DNA of 9,217 bases from Arthrobacter sp. (lineage in GTDB: Bacteria > Actinomycetota > Actinomycetes > Actinomycetales > Micrococcaceae), in NCBI GenBank assembly GCA_025464925.1, contig JAODMS010000080.1:1-9217 (forward strand), read 5' to 3'. Shown piece by piece: positions 5,835 through 9,217 of this stretch; positions within the stretch are counted from its first letter, which is position 1, and every line of letters begins with the position of its first letter. Below the pieces are notes generated by a model. That model saw only the letters and a list, made by a program, of their open reading frames with translations. It was not told the origin of the DNA and made no database searches. A program made the translations under genes and the position numbers.

Positions 5835-6504
5835 CGGATGGAACTGCCGACGGCGCCACGGGCCAGCTGGACTCATCGACGATGCGCCGGTTCTCCCGCG
5901 GGCAGCTGAGCTTGCCCGGCGTCTGATCCACCAGTTCCGGCTTTGCCAGTTCCTTGTAGTCACCGGTGAGGATAACGTCCACACTCGGGTCCGTGCGCGC
6001 GTCCTGGACGTAGTCCGAACCCGGCAGGTTGCGCTGGACGCTAAAGGCCGCTGACTGGCCCGCGGCGCCGGAAACGATCAGCGCCACGCCGCGGTAGCTG
6101 GAGCTCGAATTGCCCACGGCCCCCACGATGAACTTGCGGGCGGCAAATTCATCCGCGACGGCACGGGCCAGACCCGGGCGGCTGGTGGAGTTGTAGACGT
6201 TGAGGCTGATCTTCTCGTGCGGCATGTAGTCGTACGTGGCGTCCGGGCAGACGGACGCTGCCGCCTGACTCCGCTCCGCCGTCGGAACCTTGATCTGGCC
6301 GTTCATAATTGCAAGGGCCGTCACGATCGCCGCGATCATCACGCCCACCAGCAATACCAGGACGACGCCGTGCAGGATGCGCCGGCGCTGCCGGCGACGG
6401 TGGTCCAAGCTGCCGTCCTGCTCCACGAATGTGGCCCGCAGTTCGGAACCCGTGATCACCCGGTGCCCGTGCAGGACCGTGACGTCCTTCGGCTTCCTAG
6501 CCAT
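5827..6504 (-). CDS. Membrane-anchored LytR_C-domain protein
   Basis: The protein has 225 residues. An N-terminal cytoplasmic tail of about 42 residues ends in the basic cluster RRRQRRR. It is followed by one membrane helix at about 43-67 (ILHGVVLVLLVGVMIAAIV), placing the rest outside the cell. Residues about 98-186 form a LytR_C domain (KISLNVYNSTSRPGLARAVADEF, written here as two parts KISLNVYNSTS and RPGLARAVADEF, then FIVGAVGN and DVILTGDY). This domain occurs at the end of some LytR-CpsA-Psr proteins but here stands without the catalytic LCP domain. Cysteines 86 and 201 could form an external disulfide. The C-terminus is Pro/Ser-rich. Its role in the envelope is unknown. The ATG at 6504 lies inside the end of the upstream gene (8-base overlap) and has no visible Shine-Dalgarno, so translation is probably coupled. 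Convergent with the TetR gene, 5 bases apart. Confidence 0.85.
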   Translation of the reverse strand: MARKPKDVTVLHGHRVITGSELRATFVEQDGSLDHRRRQRRRILHGVVLVLLVGVMIAAIVTALAIMNGQIKVPTAERSQAAASVCPDATYDYMPHEKISLNVYNSTSRPGLARAVADEFAARKFIVGAVGNSSSSYRGVALIVSGAAGQSAAFSVQRNLPGSDYVQDARTDPSVDVILTGDYKELAKPELVDQTPGKLSCPRENRRIVDESSWPVAPSAVPSGP

Positions 6505-6796
6505 TTATGACGAGGACGCGCGCATGGATCGCGGTGCGCTGGTGCAGTGCCGTACGGACGGCCCGGTGCAGGCCGTCCTCGAGGTAGAGGACGCCGCGGT
6601 ACTCCACAACGTGCGGGAAGAGGTCGCCGAAGAACGTGGAGTCTTCGGCGAGCAGCGCTTCAAGGTCCAGAGTGCGCTTGGTAGTCACCAGCTCATCCAG
6701 CCGGACCGGGCGCGGCGGCAGCGCCGCCCAGTCCTTGGGCGTGCTGTAACCATGGTCGGGGTACGGGCGTCCCTCGCCCACAGCTTTGAATATCAC
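6497..6796 (-). CDS. Small conserved protein with ParB-like DGxHR motif
   Basis: The protein has 99 residues, starting at GTG (6794-6796). No membrane helix or signal peptide is seen. The N-terminal part (GEGRPYPDHGYSTPKDW) is polar, and PRPVRLDELVTTKRTLD looks like the short strand and helix that open ParB-like domains. The end, YLEDGLHRAVRTALHQRTAI, carries D74-G-L-H77-R78, similar to the DGxHR motif of ParB/sulfiredoxin-fold proteins. From memory, relatives in actinobacteria are sometimes labelled VapB-family antitoxins; no toxin gene is next to it here, and I see no support for that role. Its stop overlaps the start of the LytR_C gene by 8 bases, so the two are an operon and translationally coupled. 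A TAGGCT -10-like box ends 6 bases before the GTG, suggesting a leaderless transcript. Function unknown. Confidence 0.75.
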   Translation of the reverse strand: MIFKAVGEGRPYPDHGYSTPKDWAALPPRPVRLDELVTTKRTLDLEALLAEDSTFFGDLFPHVVEYRGVLYLEDGLHRAVRTALHQRTAIHARVLVING

Positions 6797-6802
6797 CCTG
6801 CC

Positions 6803-6827
6803 AGCCTAGGGAACTTGGACGACCAAG
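6803..6827 (-). promoter_or_regulatory. Putative leaderless promoter of the ParB-like/LytR_C operon with palindrome
   Basis: On the minus strand TAGGCT (6808-6803) fits TANNNT and ends 6 bases before the GTG at 6796. Just upstream is a perfect palindrome, CTTGG-ACGA-CCAAG (6814-6827), which overlaps the -10/-35 spacer and could be an operator. No consensus -35 box at normal spacing is seen. Confidence 0.4.
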
Positions 6828-6895
6828 GGAATCAAAGGCAACTGCTGCCGGAAGGTTGTAGCCAAACGGTGACCATTTGTCCTATGGCACGCCCA

Positions 6896-6910
6896 CGCCT
6901 GTTCCAGGCG
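6896..6910. other. Small perfect hairpin between divergent genes
   Basis: CGCCTG (6896-6901) and CAGGCG (6905-6910) pair around a TTC loop in the 179-base divergent region. No T-run follows. It could be an operator half-site pair or chance in GC-rich DNA. Confidence 0.25.
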
Positions 6911-6963
6911 GCACCGGACCGCGGTTCTGGACCACACAGCATGCAAAGGGGCCGGCCGGCTGA

Positions 6964-6969
6964 CAGAAT
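6964..6969 (+). promoter_or_regulatory. Putative -10 element (CAGAAT) for the HAD gene
   Basis: CAGAAT is one base from TANNNT and ends 6 bases before the ATG at 6976. The spacing matches that of three other genes in the window, suggesting another leaderless start. No Shine-Dalgarno is close enough to this ATG. Confidence 0.35.
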
Positions 6970-6975
6970 GGTCGC

Positions 6976-7890
6976 ATGACTGCACCCGAGACCTCAGCTG
7001 CCCCCTCGCCGTCGGCGCCCCCGTTGGCCTTGCTGCTCGACGTCGACGGCCCCGTGGCGAGCCCGGTCACCCGCGACGTGCAGCCCGGGATCATTGCCGA
7101 CATGCTGGCCCTGGCCTGCGCCGGGGTCCCGGTCGTCTTCAACACCGGCCGCTCGGAAGCCTTCATCCGCGAACAGGTCATGGAACCGATGATCGCCGCT
7201 GGCATACCGGCGGGCACCGTCTTTCACGCCGTCTGCGAGAAAGGCGCCGTCTGGTTCAGCTATGACTCAGCCGGTCCGGGTCCCGTCCACGTGGACCGGG
7301 AGCTCGCCATGCCTCGGGCCTTCGGCGACGATGTCCGCCGACTCGTGGCAGAGGACTACTCCACCCACATGTTTTTCGATGAAACCAAGCGGGCCATGGT
7401 CTCCGTGGAGCAGCACATCGCCGTCGCAAACGCCGATTACCGCGCCGAGCAGGAGCTTTTCGACGCCGATGCCATGAAGCTGATGGCGAAGCACGGTCTC
7501 GGCGTGGCGCGACTGGACCACCACGCCCCCAATTCGGACGACCAGATCGATTACCGCGTGGATCCCACCATCATTTCCACGGACATCGAGTCCGTCCGGC
7601 TGGGCAAGGACCTGGGCGCAAGCCGGGCAGTGGAGCTGCTGGCAGCCCAGGGCATCACCCCGCAGGCATGGCGGACGGTGGGCGATTCCCGCACGGATTA
7701 CGCCATGGCGGACTGGCTGCACCATAACGACCACGCGGTGAAGCATGTGGATGTCCGGCCCTCCGACGGCGTCCCGGTGAAGCCGTACGAAGTGCTCACC
7801 GCAGCCGATCTGGGGATGGGTTCGGACGTCATCCACGACGACGCCGGCGCGGCCTTCCTGCGTCATTGGCGCGACGCCTTGGCGGTCTGA
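6976..7890 (+). CDS. HAD superfamily hydrolase, C2-cap phosphatase-like
   Basis: The protein has 304 residues and all HAD core motifs are visible. Motif I is LLLDVDGPV, with the nucleophile D22 and acid/base D24. Motif II is NTGRS (T57). The motif III lysine is K211 in LGKDLGAS. Motif IV is GDSRTDYAMAD (D237 and D241, metal binding). About 150 residues between motifs II and III form a cap of the C2 type, as in Cof-like, sucrose-phosphatase and trehalose-phosphatase enzymes. It is therefore likely a magnesium-dependent phosphatase acting on a phosphosugar or similar small molecule; the exact substrate is not shown. The first 16 residues are a Pro/Ala/Ser-rich tail. The ATG at 6976 has no Shine-Dalgarno but follows a -10-like box by 6 bases. 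The Stealth gene starts 60 bases downstream on the same strand, suggesting co-transcription and a link to phosphosugar metabolism of surface polysaccharide. Confidence 0.85.
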   Translation: MTAPETSAAPSPSAPPLALLLDVDGPVASPVTRDVQPGIIADMLALACAGVPVVFNTGRSEAFIREQVMEPMIAAGIPAGTVFHAVCEKGAVWFSYDSAGPGPVHVDRELAMPRAFGDDVRRLVAEDYSTHMFFDETKRAMVSVEQHIAVANADYRAEQELFDADAMKLMAKHGLGVARLDHHAPNSDDQIDYRVDPTIISTDIESVRLGKDLGASRAVELLAAQGITPQAWRTVGDSRTDYAMADWLHHNDHAVKHVDVRPSDGVPVKPYEVLTAADLGMGSDVIHDDAGAAFLRHWRDALAV

Positions 7891-7935
7891 AAGCAGATGA
7901 TGCCGCCGCGACAATCGGCGTTTTCCGGTGATTTT

Positions 7936-7941
7936 GAGGGG
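7936..7941 (+). promoter_or_regulatory. Ribosome binding site of the Stealth gene
   Basis: GAGGGG lies 9 bases before the ATG at 7951 and supports that start. The downstream gene thus uses a normal Shine-Dalgarno, unlike its leaderless-looking partner. Confidence 0.65.
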
Positions 7942-7950
7942 CGCGTTATC

Positions 7951-9217
7951 ATGCATATAGGGACCACTCACGCGGAGAAACTCGGAGAAAACGACATTAC
8001 AGACGCATTGATTCAGGACGAGATCTACTACGGCGGCCAGGCATCGGAAGACGCCCACACCGAAGTCACTTCGGCTGCGGCCGTTGCGAGGTTCAGGCCC
8101 CGCCCGGACGTAGTGCGCCGGCGGGGCCGGTATGCGCTGATCAATGAGAACCGCACGCCTTACCAGGCCATGGTCGAAGACCTGCTTTTCCTGCGCTCCG
8201 TGCTGGCCGGCGCCGGCCTCGACTACCTTTTGGTCCGCGGCAACAACCACCGGCCCGTCATCGCCGTGGACTGGAAATACCGCAAGGAACTCCGCGACGC
8301 CCTCGTCGAGGCCTGCCGCGATGAGCCCTTCTACTCGATGAGCGTCGACGCGAGGAAAAAGTCCTCCGTTCTGGTGGCCGACGGGGAGCTGTCCCCCAAC
8401 CGCCAGGCCCGGATTTTCCGGCTGTACCGTCCCCGCGTCGAACCCGAAGGCGGCTTGGAGTTCGGCGCCTCGGCCGGCGTCCAGCTCGAGCTCTGGAGCT
8501 TTGAAGGGGATGAACTGATCCTCCCGATCGAGAATTCCCTGACCCGCAGGACAATGCTCGCGCAGGACGCCGTCCGCGGCACCGTGGATCGGTACGGCCA
8601 CACCTGGCCCACCATCGAGAATATGTTCGCGGACCACGCCAGCGACATCAGCTTTGACATCGATCTGGTGTTCTCCTGGGTGGACGGCAGCTCCCCGGAG
8701 TACATCGCAGCCCGCCGCGCCCGGATGGCCGGCGTCGTAGTGGGCGAGGGCGATGACCACGAGGCACGCTTCCGCCAGATCGACGAGCTCAGGTACGCCC
8801 TGCGCTCGGTCTACATGTTTGCGCCCTGGATCCGCCGGATCTTCATTGCCACGGACTCCCCTGCGCCGTCCTGGCTCGCCGACCACCCCACCGTGACGAT
8901 CGTCCGCAGCGAGGAGTTCTTCGCGGACCCGGCAGTGCTGCCGACCCATAATTCACAAGCGGTGGAATCCCAGCTCCACCATATCGAAGGGCTCTCCGAG
9001 CACTTCCTGTACTCCAATGACGACATGTTCTTCGGTCGGGCCGTCGGGCCGGACATGTTCTTCACCCCGGGCGGAATCACCAAGTTCATTGAGGCGGAAA
9101 CGCGGATCGGGCTGGGAGACAACGACGCCGAACGCAGCGGTTTCGAGAACGCCGCCCGCGTGAACCGCAAGCTGCTCTGGAACCGCTTCGGCCGGATCAC
9201 CACCCGGCACCTGGAAC
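7951..9217 (+). CDS. Stealth-family sugar-phosphate transferase, 3' end outside window
   Basis: The frame is open from the ATG at 7951 to the window edge, giving the first 422 residues. Residues 236-251 are Stealth conserved region 1 (DIDLVFSWVDGSSPEY). Residues about 271-375 are region 2, with RFRQIDELRYALRSVYMFAPW, shown here as RFRQIDELRYALRS and APWIRRIFIATD, then PTHNSQAVESQLHHIEGLSE and FLYSNDDMFFG. Region 3 begins near FENAARVNRKLLWNRFG (398-414); region 4 should lie beyond the edge. Stealth proteins, including bacterial capsule polymerases, CpsY and human GlcNAc-1-phosphotransferase, transfer a hexose-1-phosphate from a nucleotide sugar to make phosphodiester-linked glycans. The enzyme is probably cytoplasmic or membrane-associated; no signal peptide is seen. 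The first 235 residues before region 1 are of unknown function. A GAGGGG Shine-Dalgarno supports the start. It follows the HAD gene by 60 bases. Confidence 0.9.
   Translation, partial: MHIGTTHAEKLGENDITDALIQDEIYYGGQASEDAHTEVTSAAAVARFRPRPDVVRRRGRYALINENRTPYQAMVEDLLFLRSVLAGAGLDYLLVRGNNHRPVIAVDWKYRKELRDALVEACRDEPFYSMSVDARKKSSVLVADGELSPNRQARIFRLYRPRVEPEGGLEFGASAGVQLELWSFEGDELILPIENSLTRRTMLAQDAVRGTVDRYGHTWPTIENMFADHASDISFDIDLVFSWVDGSSPEYIAARRARMAGVVVGEGDDHEARFRQIDELRYALRSVYMFAPWIRRIFIATDSPAPSWLADHPTVTIVRSEEFFADPAVLPTHNSQAVESQLHHIEGLSEHFLYSNDDMFFGRAVGPDMFFTPGGITKFIEAETRIGLGDNDAERSGFENAARVNRKLLWNRFGRITTRHLE

Noticed and set aside
6497..6796. Reading the small gene as a VapB antitoxin of a toxin-antitoxin system
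   Set aside because: No PIN-domain or other toxin gene lies next to it. The partner is a membrane LytR_C protein, and the visible motif is ParB-like rather than AbrB- or RHH-like.
6949..6960. GGCCGGCCGGC as a possible operator
   Set aside because: Short self-complementary GC runs are expected by chance in DNA of this composition, and nothing else supports a function.
7267..8949. A long minus-strand open frame of 560 codons opposite the HAD and Stealth genes
   Set aside because: The opposite strand encodes two proteins with clear catalytic motifs (HAD motifs I-IV, Stealth regions 1-3). The antisense frame has no recognisable domain, spans the gap between the two genes, and is the mirror effect of GC-rich codon usage.

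Overview
The window is GC-rich throughout. Its genes are tightly packed, several start codons look leaderless in the actinobacterial manner, and the protein set suggests a Micrococcaceae-type actinobacterium (Arthrobacter or Pseudarthrobacter relatives). That placement is an inference from protein flavour and base composition, not from a marker gene. I see no RNA gene, insertion sequence, phage gene or CRISPR array. No gap between genes exceeds about 240 bases.

Layout, left to right: (1) the 3' end of a sugar phosphate isomerase/epimerase gene (+), closed by a very long hairpin terminator. (2) A GNAT acetyltransferase (+), probably leaderless, whose stop codon directly abuts the stop codon of the next, convergent gene. 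(3) A two-gene minus-strand operon: a GT4-type glycosyltransferase (4132 to 3047), then a glycogen-debranching-like glycoside hydrolase (3004 to 872). (4) A 236-bp divergent intergenic region with inverted repeats. (5) A FrnE/DsbA-like thiol oxidoreductase (+), followed by a TetR-family regulator (+). (6) A convergent minus-strand pair: a 99-residue protein with a ParB-like DGxHR motif (6796 to 6497), overlapping by 8 bases a membrane-anchored LytR_C-domain protein (6504 to 5827). The end of that pair and the end of the TetR gene share one hairpin that contains both stop codons. (7) A divergent + strand pair: a HAD phosphatase-like protein (6976-7890), then the first 422 residues of a Stealth-family sugar-phosphate transferase (7951 to beyond the window).

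Much of the content concerns sugars and the cell surface. The glycosyltransferase and glycoside hydrolase are a plausible make-and-trim pair for an alpha-glucan or a small glucoside. The Stealth protein is expected to build phosphodiester-linked surface polysaccharide, with the HAD protein perhaps handling a related phosphosugar. The LytR_C protein faces the envelope. FrnE is linked to thiol-redox and oxidative stress.

No wholly new system is evident. The parts most worth a second look are the coupled ParB-like/LytR_C pair, the HAD-Stealth pair with its long uncharacterised N-terminal region, the stop-codon-containing hairpins, and the repeated leaderless-start signature.
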